Positions 17,788 through 26,174 of a DNA stretch of 64,000 nt are shown piece after piece; the first letter of the stretch is position 1, and each line of letters starts with the position of its first letter. The notes under the pieces are model-generated. The model saw nothing but the letters and a program-made list of their open reading frames with translations. It was not told the origin of the DNA and ran no database searches. Source of the stretch: JAYWDA01 sp043747555 (GTDB taxonomy: Bacteria; Bdellovibrionota; Bdellovibrionia; Bdellovibrionales; Bdellovibrionaceae); NCBI GenBank assembly GCA_043747555.1, contig JAYTOY010000084.1:36094-100093 (forward strand), given 5' to 3'. Both the position numbers and the translations under genes were made by a program.

Positions 17788-19559
17788 TGAAAACGATTGT
17801 CGTCAGCCAAAAAGGCAAAGAACTTAGCCGCTTTATTCCAACAGGACGAAGCACGCTAGTGGGTCGGTCTCCTTCTTGCGATGTTGTTATGCGTTCAAAA
17901 TCAGTAAAGCCCGTTCATTTTTTAGTGGAATGGGTTGGCGCTGGGGAATTTGATCCTAATCAAGGCCTTTGGACTGTCGTTAATTTAAAAGAAAAGTTAA
18001 AAACGGATCGTGATGTTGGAGAAGGCTTAATGCTTTCTAGTCAGGCCATTGAATCCGGAGTCTTTGAATTTAAAATTGTTGAAGATGAATTGGCAGAATC
18101 GCAGATTCGGCGCGGAGTTTTAACAAGAGCTGTTGAAGGAATTAAGGACAGTGAGGGAAGCACAAAGTCTCCGGGGACTGTTGCTGAAGTCATTTATTTC
18201 CGCAAAGATATCGAAGCCATTACAAATATTCGTCACTTCGATAAGCAAACGTCTCCTGTTTTAATTTTTCCATCATTGCCGCTGGTGAGATTTTCTTGGC
18301 TGGAGCAAATGCCCGGCGTTGGTTTTTTAGAAAATCAGGGCGAGAAAAAAGATTTTCAAATTTTTAACCGCGGTCAAGAGATTACAAAAACTCTTGATGA
18401 CAAAGGCAAAAAAGTTGAAGTTCGCACTTCTGATTTTATTACAATTGAAACCCAAGAATATGAATATTACGTTCGGTTAGTTCCTCCAGTTCGTGTCGAA
18501 ATAATTCCATTGGCGTGGTTGCACGATCCAATGGTTCGTGCGTTGTTATTTTTATTACTACTATTATGTTTAATGGCCGGATATATGGCGATCCGTCCAC
18601 CAGACGAGGTCAAAGAGCCTGAGCCACCTCCGCGTGTCGCAACGATTCAAGTGCAGGATTTGGTTGTGAAGCCTGTTCCTCCTCCGCCGCCACCTCCTCC
18701 TAGCGAAACTCCACCGGCGCAAGTTAAAAAAACAGTAACGGAAACAAAAACTCCGGCTCCAAAGAAATCTTTTCAGACAGAAAAGGTCACAGCTAAAGAA
18801 ACAAAAGCGTCTGCACCATCTGTTAAGAATACAACCAAGGCAGAAAAAAACAGAGCCGGTCTGAATTCCCCGGCTCCAGTCACTAACGTCAACTCTGTTG
18901 GTTTACTTGGCAAACTGGGTGGCGGTAAAAAAACCGGTGAAAAAGTTTCTGCTGATTTGATTGTAAATAAGGGCGTTGTTTCAGACACAGCCACAGGAGA
19001 ATCTGGAAAGATCGTTGTCTCTCAGCCGCCATCTGGAGAGCTTGGCCGTGGCCGTGGAGGAAGCGCTAAGGGCGATAACACATTGGCGGGGGCATCAACA
19101 ACTCTGCGCAATAACGGCGTGACAGATGATAACAGCGTCGGTGCGCTAGGTATGACCGGTGGAAAGAGTAAGTATTCAACGGGTATGAAGTTAGGCGGCG
19201 GCGAAGGCGCTTCTGGTGGATCAACCAGCGGTATGTCCGGGGACGGCAATATGGAAGTGGCGGGCGGTTTAGATAAAGAGGCCGTCAGAAAAGCTTTGGC
19301 TGAAAACCGTCGAGCCATCAAAACATGTTACGAAACAGCACTTCTATCAAGAAAAGATTTAGAAGGACGTATCACTTTAAGATGGAAAATCACAGCAAAG
19401 GGTCCGGTTGAAACAATTGCCGTTCAATCGAGCAATGTGAATTTGCCATCCCTAGAAAATTGCGTGCAAAGAGTGGTGAAGAACATCGTTTTCCCGCAAG
19501 CACCGAATAACTTGCCGACGACAGTCATCTATCCATTTGTTTTCCAAGGGAAGAAGTAG
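17787..19559 (+). CDS. FHA - transmembrane - AgmX/PglI-tail protein (GltG-like)
   Basis: Order of parts: cytoplasmic FHA domain (about residues 20-98, GRSPSCDVVMRS), a second soluble region, one transmembrane helix (249-269), a TonB-like proline run (about 272-312), a glycine-rich periplasmic linker (about 360-490) and a C-terminal AgmX/PglI domain (about 492-590, with the conserved KTCYE and LENCV cysteines). This matches the GltG/GltJ proteins that carry motor force across the envelope of Myxococcus. FHA domains bind phosphothreonine, so Ser/Thr-kinase control is expected. It overlaps the previous gene by one base and closes the cluster. Confidence 0.88.
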   Translation: MKTIVVSQKGKELSRFIPTGRSTLVGRSPSCDVVMRSKSVKPVHFLVEWVGAGEFDPNQGLWTVVNLKEKLKTDRDVGEGLMLSSQAIESGVFEFKIVEDELAESQIRRGVLTRAVEGIKDSEGSTKSPGTVAEVIYFRKDIEAITNIRHFDKQTSPVLIFPSLPLVRFSWLEQMPGVGFLENQGEKKDFQIFNRGQEITKTLDDKGKKVEVRTSDFITIETQEYEYYVRLVPPVRVEIIPLAWLHDPMVRALLFLLLLLCLMAGYMAIRPPDEVKEPEPPPRVATIQVQDLVVKPVPPPPPPPPSETPPAQVKKTVTETKTPAPKKSFQTEKVTAKETKASAPSVKNTTKAEKNRAGLNSPAPVTNVNSVGLLGKLGGGKKTGEKVSADLIVNKGVVSDTATGESGKIVVSQPPSGELGRGRGGSAKGDNTLAGASTTLRNNGVTDDNSVGALGMTGGKSKYSTGMKLGGGEGASGGSTSGMSGDGNMEVAGGLDKEAVRKALAENRRAIKTCYETALLSRKDLEGRITLRWKITAKGPVETIAVQSSNVNLPSLENCVQRVVKNIVFPQAPNNLPTTVIYPFVFQGKK

Positions 19560-20399
19560 TTAGAACAGCACGCTCTCTGGAAGGCCCATTCGCGAAGCAA
19601 TCACACGAACAATTTCCGAAGCGGTCTCTTCCAGAGCCCGCTCTGTCACATTAAAAACGGGCCAGCGCCGATTTTCCTTATAGATTCTTTCTGCATATTC
19701 GATCTCTTTATGAATGTGTGAAAGCGAAGCATACTCGCCCCCTGGATCCTGGCCAAATTTTTCTAATCTATTTTTACGGATTCTTTGCAAGGATTCCATA
19801 TCAATAATCAGACCGACAACTTTCCGCTGATCAACTTTAGCTAATTCCGCTGGCAAGGGTGTATTTAAAACTAAGGGAACATTGGCTACTTTCCATCCCT
19901 TATGGGAAAGAAAAATTGATAATGGCGTTTTGCTGGTGCGACTGATACCGACTAAAATAATATCTGCTTTGTCCAAATCATTCAGTGTTTTTCCATCGTC
20001 ATGTTTGACGGTGAATTCAATGGCTTCGATGCGTTTAAAATAAAGGTCATCAACAACGCGTAAGGCGCCCACCGTATTTTCTGAAGACACACCAAAAAAT
20101 GCGTCAAGGGTGTTCAAGAGGGGATCGAGTAAGTCAATATAGGGAATACCTTTTGCTGCAGACAAATCTTTTAATTTTACTCGCAGCTGAGTGCTGGCCA
20201 CCGTATAGGCAATCATCCCTCGCTTTTGAAAGCACTCTTCAATAAGGCTTTCTGCTTGATTTTCCGTTCTCACATTTTTGCAGCGGATGATATTAACATC
20301 TTTTTGAGGATATTGAACAAGGGCCGCGCGAATCATTGTAGCGGCCGTTTCTCCGGTGCTGTCGGAGATAATATAAATTGTATAATTGGTTTCACTCAT
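19560..20399 (-). CDS. ppsR: PEP synthase regulatory kinase/pyrophosphorylase (PPSR)
   Basis: The 279-residue protein has the DUF299 features: N-terminal ISDSTGETA and the nucleotide-binding loop GISRTSKTPLSIFLS, with NTPLP after it. These bifunctional enzymes inactivate a PEP synthase or phosphate dikinase by ADP-dependent phosphorylation and reactivate it with phosphate. No target gene is in the window. It overlaps the upstream unknown gene by four bases and ends one base from the convergent FHA gene, so there is no room for a separate terminator. Confidence 0.93.
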   Translation of the reverse strand: MSETNYTIYIISDSTGETAATMIRAALVQYPQKDVNIIRCKNVRTENQAESLIEECFQKRGMIAYTVASTQLRVKLKDLSAAKGIPYIDLLDPLLNTLDAFFGVSSENTVGALRVVDDLYFKRIEAIEFTVKHDDGKTLNDLDKADIILVGISRTSKTPLSIFLSHKGWKVANVPLVLNTPLPAELAKVDQRKVVGLIIDMESLQRIRKNRLEKFGQDPGGEYASLSHIHKEIEYAERIYKENRRWPVFNVTERALEETASEIVRVIASRMGLPESVLF

Positions 20400-20944
20400 G
20401 CAAAGGCTTTCAAAATTTCTTGATGAACCTCATTCATATGATTTTTCAGCCATGGTCCAGCCAATCTTGTCATCAACAGAAAACTGACGTGGTCATGCGG
20501 TCTTAGAAAAAAGGCAGTCAGGTCTTCGGGGTTTCGAATTTTTTGATCAATCCCTAATTGTTTTAGGAAAGGAATGGCCGGGGCTTTGACAATTTGCAAA
20601 GGCGAAAGCTGAGGGCCGCCCTTAACTTCCATGGCCTGATCAATCAAGGGATTCATGCGACCCTCTTCAAAGAAAGCCTGAGCTTTCCAGTTTTTATTTT
20701 CTTTTTCCAAAAGAATTCCCACATCAAAAAAAATTGCCAATCGCGAGAATAAGATGATCGTTCGATCTTCAAGGTCTTCTGGTAATTCACGGGAAAGAGT
20801 TCGAATCAGCTGCGACTCATGATGGGGTTCGAATAACGTTTTTGCATTTTGTGCGTTATTCTGTAAATCCATAATAAGTACGGATTCAATTTTTTGCTCG
20901 AGCTTAGTTAATCGCCTTTGCAGGCCCTGACTCCACTTTTCCAT
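20396..20944 (-). CDS. Unknown cytoplasmic protein in nrdR-nusB-ppsR operon
   Basis: This 182-residue protein has no signal peptide or membrane segment. The N-terminal third is helical and charged (RRLTKLEQKIESVL); the rest is mixed. I recognise no motif. It lies 19 bases after the preceding gene and overlaps ppsR by four bases, so it is surely co-translated with ppsR. Its function is open. Confidence 0.7.
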   Translation of the reverse strand: MEKWSQGLQRRLTKLEQKIESVLIMDLQNNAQNAKTLFEPHHESQLIRTLSRELPEDLEDRTIILFSRLAIFFDVGILLEKENKNWKAQAFFEEGRMNPLIDQAMEVKGGPQLSPLQIVKAPAIPFLKQLGIDQKIRNPEDLTAFFLRPHDHVSFLLMTRLAGPWLKNHMNEVHQEILKAFA

Positions 20945-20963
20945 AGATCTATTGTCGCTGTTT

Positions 20964-21422
20964 TTAGTTCAATAGATCAAGAACGACTGTAATTTCTTTT
21001 TCATTTTCGGTGGGGATCAGGGACTCAGGCATCGCATCCGCCAGTTGGCCCGAGGGTAAAAAAATTCGTAAAGATGGATTTTGAAGCTGGCTCCAAACCG
21101 TCGAAATTTTTTTCATCCATTCCTTGAAGTTATCATTATAAGGAACGATGGCCACCCACTTATTGGGGAGCAAGGGTTGCGAATGAATAATAAGAGGTGC
21201 CGAGCTTGCAGAGATCATCTTTGGAACTTCAACGCCAGTTTTTTCAATGATTCCAATTAAAAACTCAGACAAGGGTGGTGTTTGATGCCGAGAGGCTTTC
21301 ACAATTTGGAAATTTAAGTACCAGTCGATTTTTGCAGTCCACTGGCATTTTCCAAGATCTGCCATCACCCAAAGTTCAGCTCCCGGATTTAAAGCACTGG
21401 CTTGCGAGAGAGTGGCAAACAA
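20964..21422 (-). CDS. Unknown protein starting with TTG right after the nusB stop
   Basis: The 152-residue ORF lies in the same frame as nusB and begins with TTG in the codon directly after the nusB TAG. An AAGGAG six bases before the TTG, inside the end of nusB, makes this the likely start. An internal ATG at 21365 is an alternative with a poorer site. The protein has no signal peptide and no motif I recognise; it contains a tryptophan-rich start (ELWVMADLGKCQWTAKIDWYLNF). Confidence 0.7.
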   Translation of the reverse strand: MFATLSQASALNPGAELWVMADLGKCQWTAKIDWYLNFQIVKASRHQTPPLSEFLIGIIEKTGVEVPKMISASSAPLIIHSQPLLPNKWVAIVPYNDNFKEWMKKISTVWSQLQNPSLRIFLPSGQLADAMPESLIPTENEKEITVVLDLLN

Positions 21423-21812
21423 CTAGGACTCCTTGCTGATCTGATCCAAGATTCCATTCACAAATGCACCGGAATCAGTGTTGCCATATTTCTTTGCGAT
21501 CTCGACGGCTTCATCGATAGCAATATGAGATTTCAAATTAAGCAGTCGAATTTCATAACAAGCCAAACGTAAAATGGTGCGATCGACGACGCTCATGCGT
21601 TCCATTTTCCAGTGCCGACTAGCGGCTTGAATCCACTGATCAATTTGATCTTTGTTTTCAGTGACTCCGGTGACTAATTTTAACGTGTAGTCGCGAATAT
21701 CTTTAGCAACAGGCTCATCCAGCATGGCAATAAATTGATCAAAATCGATTTGCGAAGTGAATTCACGTTGAAAAAGAATCTGCAGGGCCAACTCGCGGGA
21801 GGTGCGTCTCAT
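21423..21812 (-). CDS. nusB: Transcription antitermination protein NusB
   Basis: The 129-residue protein is full length for NusB, with RELALQILFQ at the N-terminus and the conserved VVDRTILRLACYEI and AIDEAVEIAKKYG segments. NusB binds boxA RNA with S10 in rRNA antitermination. It follows nrdR by 12 bases, an arrangement common in other bacteria. Its stop is followed directly by an in-frame TTG-started ORF. Confidence 0.95.
   Translation of the reverse strand: MRRTSRELALQILFQREFTSQIDFDQFIAMLDEPVAKDIRDYTLKLVTGVTENKDQIDQWIQAASRHWKMERMSVVDRTILRLACYEIRLLNLKSHIAIDEAVEIAKKYGNTDSGAFVNGILDQISKES
21429..21434 (-). promoter_or_regulatory. Ribosome-binding site within nusB deciding a TTG start
   Basis: AAGGAG on the minus strand, six bases before TTG 21422. 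It supports re-initiation on the ORF that follows nusB in the same frame. Confidence 0.6.
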
Positions 21813-21824
21813 GTTTTAGTTCTC

Positions 21825-22325
21825 TTAGTTATTTTGGGGAGTTAGTGGAAGTTGTGGATCTTTTACATCGACAAATTCTTGCAGTTCCGAATCTTCTAAA
21901 GAGTCGACAAATTCCTGCACATCTTTAAAGTTTCGATACACACTTGAAAATCGCACGTAAGCGACATCGTCCACTTGCTTCAGTTCGGCCATGACTTTTT
22001 TGCCAATCAAGCGAGCCGGAATTTCTGAGTCGCCGCGGTTGATGAGCCAAGAAGCAATTCGGTCAACAATAGCATCCAAAGTCGACAAGCTGACCGGCCG
22101 CTTTTGGCAAGACGCTTGCAAACCTTTCAGAATTTTTTCACGCAGGAAAGCTTCACGTCGGCCATCTTTTTTAACAACAGCGGGATAATTCACAACTAAA
22201 GTTTCTACGGTTGTAAAACGAGATTTGCAGTCCAAGCATTCCCGGCGACGGCGAATCGAGCCGTCTTTTTGGATGCGAGTATCGAGGACCCGGTCGTCAT
22301 GATGACTGCAGAAAGGACATCTCAT
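21825..22325 (-). CDS. nrdR: Ribonucleotide reductase repressor NrdR
   Basis: From ATG 22325 the protein starts with the zinc ribbon CPFC...CLDC and RFTTVE, followed by the ATP-cone domain (VVKKDGRREAF...). NrdR senses dATP/ATP and represses nrd genes. The 166 residues are slightly longer than usual because of an acidic C-terminal tail after about residue 145. A longer ORF to 22385 would place 20 unrelated residues before the zinc ribbon. Ribosome binding before 22325 is weak, which leaves the start slightly open. Confidence 0.95.
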   Translation of the reverse strand: MRCPFCSHHDDRVLDTRIQKDGSIRRRRECLDCKSRFTTVETLVVNYPAVVKKDGRREAFLREKILKGLQASCQKRPVSLSTLDAIVDRIASWLINRGDSEIPARLIGKKVMAELKQVDDVAYVRFSSVYRNFKDVQEFVDSLEDSELQEFVDVKDPQLPLTPQNN

Positions 22326-22429
22326 TCTTGGTAAAGTAGGAGCACCCAGTAAAGGGGTCAACCTTCGATGCTTAACACTAAGCATTAATTTTTCCTTGCA
22401 TGACTGTCTAAGGTTGGTAAGAATGGGGC

Positions 22430-23038
22430 ATGAAAATATCAGTTTTTATTGTTTTTTTGGCCATGGGATTTTCAAATCAAGCCAGAGCCCAAGAGGTCGG
22501 GCGTGAAGCGGCAGGAACCTATTTTGCCAACGGCCAGAGAGCGGCAGCAGCTGTTACGGACCAAGATCATTATTTAGCGATTCATGCCGGCCAATTTATG
22601 GAATCGACCTCATGGGAGTGGGGTCAGCACGAGCGCGCTGAAAAGACCGGTAATTACAGTGTCGGCGTCACCTACCGTGTTGAAAAGTACACGACTTTGA
22701 TGGATTTAAATATTCGAATCGAAGCTAACGAATATAACGTGGTGAATGAAAAGCCCTTCAAACTTAGTTTTATGCCGGTTCTGACTTTTCCGGACGTCGC
22801 TTCAAAGTTTCCATTGTACTTTGGCGCAGGGGCAGGGGCAGGCGTGTTTTTTCGGCAGGTGAAGGATGAAAGTTTTGTCAGCATTGATTACCAGCTTCTT
22901 TTGGGTGCCAGGTTTTTTGATATCTATGAGAACGCCGGTTTTTTTATTGAAACGGGTTTAAAAAACCATCTTTTGATCACCAGCAGCGGACAATTTAATG
23001 GCGTTTTTCTTAGCGCCGGAGCGGTTTTTACGTTTTGA
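22430..23038 (+). CDS. Outer-membrane beta-barrel protein
   Basis: A signal peptide (MKISVFIVFLAMGFSNQARA) is followed by a mature protein with alternating amphipathic strands and a C-terminal Phe (GVFLSAGAVFTF), fitting a small barrel of about eight strands. No named family is recognised. The stop overlaps the next start TTG, but rsmB is functionally unrelated, so the link may only be transcriptional. Confidence 0.7.
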   Translation: MKISVFIVFLAMGFSNQARAQEVGREAAGTYFANGQRAAAAVTDQDHYLAIHAGQFMESTSWEWGQHERAEKTGNYSVGVTYRVEKYTTLMDLNIRIEANEYNVVNEKPFKLSFMPVLTFPDVASKFPLYFGAGAGAGVFFRQVKDESFVSIDYQLLLGARFFDIYENAGFFIETGLKNHLLITSSGQFNGVFLSAGAVFTF

Positions 23039-24261
23039 AAATTCATCGACTTCTGATTGATCAGATGGCGCTTGCCATTAAAGATATATTTTCTACCGAT
23101 CACCATGCTCACAAGGTGATCGAATCCTACTTAAAGAAAAATCGCAAATGGGGTTCTAGAGATCGCCGGTTTTTTGCTGAAAGTGTTTATGATTTAGTTC
23201 GCTGGTGGCGGCTGTACTGGTCGCTAGCGGGATATTCAGATCTTGATCATCGTCAGGGTGCACTGATGAGCACCGGCCAAATTGAGCGAGTCTGGGCCAC
23301 TTACTATGTCTGTAAAAACCAAGAGCCCGTTCCCTGGCCGGAATTTGATAATATCGACATTCACCAAATTGAAGAGCGCCGGAAAAAAATCACCAGTGAA
23401 GGCATTCTTCTTTCTTATTCAGATGAGCTTTTAAAAATTCTAAAAACTGAATGGAAAACCGAATGGAATTCTTTAGCCCAATCTTTAAATGAGCCTGCCG
23501 ATGTTTTTTTAAGAACCAATTCTTTAAAAACTTCCAGAGATTCCTTAGCGGCTCGGTTGAATCAAGAAGAGATCCATGTCGAAAAAGTCGCAAACGATCC
23601 TTTGGCATTGCGACTGACTGAAAGAAAAAACGTTTTTGTATCGCCCACTTTTAAAGAGGGCCTTTTTGAAGTGCAGGATTTAGGCTCGCAAAAAATAGGA
23701 CCTTTTCTAAAAATTGAACCCGGTCAACGGGTGATTGACGCATGCGCCGGAGCGGGTGGGAAAAGTTTGCACTTGGCCTGCCTGATGAAAAACAAAGGTA
23801 AAATTATTGCGCTGGATATTTATGATCGTAAATTAGAAGAACTTCGCACGCGCGCGAAAAGAAATGGCGTTGATATTATTGAAACGCGTTTGATTGAAAA
23901 TACAAAAGTAATTAAGCGGTTAGAAAAAGCCGCTGACCGAGTTTTGTTAGATGTGCCGTGCTCGGGCTTAGGAGTCTTACGGCGCAATCCCGATAAAAAG
24001 TGGAAGGTCCTTGCCGTCGACATTGAACGACTGATCCAGCTTCAATGGCAAATTTTAACGACCTATTCCGAGATGACAAAGCCCGGAGGCAACCTTGTTT
24101 ACGCCACCTGCAGTTTGCTCCCCTCTGAAAATGAACTGCAAGTGAAACGCTTTATGAGCGAACGAGGCACCGACTGGGAGCTAGAAGAAGAGATCTTTTT
24201 AAGACCTGATAAGGGGCCTACAGATGGCTTTTACGCGGCTCGCCTGAAGCGTCGACAATAG
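23035..24261 (+). CDS. rsmB: 16S rRNA m5C methyltransferase, RsmB/Sun family
   Basis: The SAM-dependent RNA cytosine-C5 methyltransferase core is clear: DACAGAGGKSLHLA (motif I), DVPCSGLGVLRRNPD with the release cysteine, and YATCSLLPSENE with the catalytic cysteine. The N-terminal 140 residues resemble the NusB-like region of this family but in reduced form. The ORF opens with TTG 23035 overlapping the upstream stop; ATG 23065 is possible, and neither has a strong ribosome-binding site. RsmB proper modifies C967; other RsmB-like enzymes differ in target, so the name is family-level. Confidence 0.88.
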   Translation: MKIHRLLIDQMALAIKDIFSTDHHAHKVIESYLKKNRKWGSRDRRFFAESVYDLVRWWRLYWSLAGYSDLDHRQGALMSTGQIERVWATYYVCKNQEPVPWPEFDNIDIHQIEERRKKITSEGILLSYSDELLKILKTEWKTEWNSLAQSLNEPADVFLRTNSLKTSRDSLAARLNQEEIHVEKVANDPLALRLTERKNVFVSPTFKEGLFEVQDLGSQKIGPFLKIEPGQRVIDACAGAGGKSLHLACLMKNKGKIIALDIYDRKLEELRTRAKRNGVDIIETRLIENTKVIKRLEKAADRVLLDVPCSGLGVLRRNPDKKWKVLAVDIERLIQLQWQILTTYSEMTKPGGNLVYATCSLLPSENELQVKRFMSERGTDWELEEEIFLRPDKGPTDGFYAARLKRRQ

Positions 24262-24304
24262 GTTTCATTTGGCTGACTAACGCCGAGCAATGTTATTTAA
24301 TCCG

Positions 24305-24334
24305 TTGATTCTGAAAATTCTCTGTTGGTATGGT
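24305..24334 (+). promoter_or_regulatory. Candidate sigma-70 promoter
   Basis: TTGATT and TATGGT are separated by 18 bases, about 50 bases before the start of the secreted protein gene. This fits a housekeeping promoter; no test from sequence alone can confirm it. Confidence 0.35.
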
Positions 24335-24384
24335 CCGGCCAGTTTATTAAAACGCCCAATGGGCCAACCTTTTTAGGGGGATTC

Positions 24385-25107
24385 ATGAAATCAATTTTAG
24401 TCGGCTTCGGCTTACTTTTAAGTTCTACGGTTTTTGCTGCGACATCGGCGCCTTCTGCAAAATATTATCAGTTCGGTCGCCCTGTGATTGAAGAAATCAC
24501 ATCCGGCCCTTTAGCTGATTATCAGCCATTAGCCACAGACTTTGCAGCTTGTAACAAATCAGAATCAGATGTTTTAGGCGAAGCTTTAGATCCTTTAAAT
24601 CCGGTGGATCGCGCTCATATCTGGCTGGATAAAATTATTAATATCGGTAAAAAAGCATGGTCAGTGATTGAATTGGGTCGTCCTGTCGTTAACGTGTCTG
24701 TTGATTCTGCGAATGCTCTGCCACAGGGTGTTTCTTGCTGGAATCACTTAACCGGTTGGTCCGTGCCTCAAAGCAAAACTTATAAAGTCTCTTACGTGAA
24801 CGGTTTTAATTCTGAAGTTGTAAGCTTCGCTTTCCGAGTGATCTATACAGCTGGCGGAAGTTACAACGGCACAGGACGCTATATTTCGAATGCGACCGTT
24901 GTTCCAGCGCAGTTAAACGTGGCTTGGGGTTATACCTTTAATGCGTCAACAGTTGTTCCCAACGTTTTCAACAGCGGAACTTTAGCACAACCGGTGGCAG
25001 GAATGCAGATCAACTTGAACTGGTCGATCGATACCGTCTTGAAGCACTCTCAGCAATCTGAGGCGTTTTATATCGGTGGAGATGGCGCCTTTAAACATCT
25101 GAACTAG
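24385..25107 (+). CDS. Secreted protein of unknown function
   Basis: From ATG 24385 (AGGGGG four bases upstream) there is a signal peptide (MKSILVGFGLLLSSTVFA) and a 220-residue mature domain with two cysteines, rich in Tyr, Asn and Val in its second half, which suggests beta structure (YKVSYVNGFNSEVVSFAFRVIYTAGG). It is a single-gene unit with its own promoter candidate and a strong terminator. I recognise no family; the good signals and codon flow support a real, probably well-expressed gene. Confidence 0.8.
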   Translation: MKSILVGFGLLLSSTVFAATSAPSAKYYQFGRPVIEEITSGPLADYQPLATDFAACNKSESDVLGEALDPLNPVDRAHIWLDKIINIGKKAWSVIELGRPVVNVSVDSANALPQGVSCWNHLTGWSVPQSKTYKVSYVNGFNSEVVSFAFRVIYTAGGSYNGTGRYISNATVVPAQLNVAWGYTFNASTVVPNVFNSGTLAQPVAGMQINLNWSIDTVLKHSQQSEAFYIGGDGAFKHLN

Positions 25108-25142
25108 TTTCAGGCGTAAGATTTTATAAATTTATTTAATTG

Positions 25143-25179
25143 AAAAAAAGGTGATCTGCGAAGCAGGTCACCTTTTTTT
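25143..25179. terminator. Bidirectional intrinsic terminator
   Basis: GGTGATCTGC and GCAGGTCACC form a 10-bp stem (one G-U pair) around GAA, flanked by A7 and T7 runs, so it can end transcription from both the secreted-protein gene and the convergent PLD gene. Confidence 0.9.
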
Positions 25180-25813
25180 ATTCTTTCAGCGAAGATAAGG
25201 ATCGCTCAGCCTTGGCTGTGTTCCATATTTTTTCAAACCGATCGTTGTAGCGATCGACGATGGATTTTGTTGAAATATAAATCTGATTTTCTTGATTCGC
25301 TTTGCTGGCATGGTTGGTGTAATTAAAGGATCCAGTTTGAATCATCTTTCGATCAATGATCGTGAACTTATCATGCATAACTCCCCTTTGTTTTCCGAAT
25401 CGGACTTGCGCGCCCCCACGGATAAGGGTTGAAACTAAAGAATGATTACCGCCGGCCTGTCTTTTATCCACGACGACTCGCACTTTGATTCTTTTGGAAG
25501 CCACCAGCAGCTCATGCACGACTTGATCAAGATTGATGTCAAATACAGCCATATCAATTTGAGTCTGAGCTGACTTAATGAATTTAATCAGCTTCACGTC
25601 GCAAAGCTGGTCGGGAGAAAAGCAAACCTCATCTGGCATTGGGGGAGGGGTCATCGATGCAGCTAAGGCGTGCTGGGCGTCCATCAGCAGCTTGTTTTTT
25701 TTAGCGCGCGCCTGTGTTTGAGGGGTTAATGCACTTAAAAATAAGAGAACTAGTAAAACGTTTGAATATTTCAGGGAAAACTCCTGTCTTCCCAAATCGT
25801 AGAGGCCGCCCAT
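25178..25813 (-). CDS. Secreted phospholipase-D-like nuclease, single HKD motif
   Basis: The C-terminal 130 residues carry one HKD motif, HDKFTIIDRKMIQTGSFNYT, and match the short Nuc-like nucleases of the PLD superfamily, which act as dimers. Start is uncertain. ATG 25813 has no ribosome-binding site and gives 13 odd residues before a classic signal peptide. A CTG at 25774 is preceded by AGGAG at six bases and would start exactly at that signal peptide (KYSNVLLVLLFLSALTPQTQA). The mature enzyme is probably exported, fitting a role in digesting prey or environmental DNA; that role is inferred. Confidence 0.85.
   Translation of the reverse strand: MGGLYDLGRQEFSLKYSNVLLVLLFLSALTPQTQARAKKNKLLMDAQHALAASMTPPPMPDEVCFSPDQLCDVKLIKFIKSAQTQIDMAVFDINLDQVVHELLVASKRIKVRVVVDKRQAGGNHSLVSTLIRGGAQVRFGKQRGVMHDKFTIIDRKMIQTGSFNYTNHASKANQENQIYISTKSIVDRYNDRFEKIWNTAKAERSLSSLKE
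25781..25785 (-). promoter_or_regulatory. Ribosome-binding site supporting a CTG start
   Basis: AGGAG on the minus strand, six bases before CTG 25774, the first codon of a well-formed signal peptide in the single-HKD PLD gene. Confidence 0.4.
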
Positions 25814-25830
25814 TTAAATGTAAAATAAAA

Positions 25831-25862
25831 AAAGGGCCGTCGAATGCTTCCGCCGGCCCTTT
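25831..25862. terminator. Intrinsic terminator
   Basis: AAAGGGCCG and CGGCCCTTT form a 9-bp stem with a 14-base loop and A/T runs on both sides. It ends the small secreted protein gene on the minus strand. Confidence 0.85.
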
Positions 25863-25885
25863 TTAGAATTAAAAATATTAAAAAA

Positions 25886-26146
25886 CTAGTCGACCTTGTT
25901 TTTTACTTCTTTAGCTTTGTAGCTAACAGCTTCGCCAGCTTCATTTACTCGGTGTTTGCCTTTTTCAGCAGCACATTTCAAGTCGCCTTCCATACAAACG
26001 GCTTCTTTCATGCGGTGTCCACCCTTTTTCATTTTGCGAACAACAGTGTTGCCAGTGGCTTTTGCACTTTCGCCAACAGTCTCTTCAGCGTGAGCCAAAC
26101 TCATTAAAATTCCCATAGCTGTCAACATTGCTAATACTTTTCTCAT
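25886..26146 (-). CDS. Small secreted helical protein
   Basis: An 86-residue protein with a signal peptide (MRKVLAMLTAMGILMSLAHA) and a lysine-rich helical mature part containing two cysteines (C..DLKC). GGGAG precedes the ATG and a terminator follows the stop. Lys/Ala/Glu composition recalls small stress or LEA-like envelope proteins, but this is only composition. It follows a GlsB-like membrane gene on the same strand, another type often tied to stress. Confidence 0.75.
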   Translation of the reverse strand: MRKVLAMLTAMGILMSLAHAEETVGESAKATGNTVVRKMKKGGHRMKEAVCMEGDLKCAAEKGKHRVNEAGEAVSYKAKEVKNKVD

Positions 26147-26174
26147 ATTTTCTCCCTTTAATTGGTCAATAAAC

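Noticed and set aside
25844..26107. Plus-strand ORF of 87 residues, Phe/Ser-rich
   Set aside because: It is antisense to the small secreted protein gene, which has a signal peptide, ribosome-binding site and terminator; the Phe richness is a by-product of Lys/Glu codons on the other strand.
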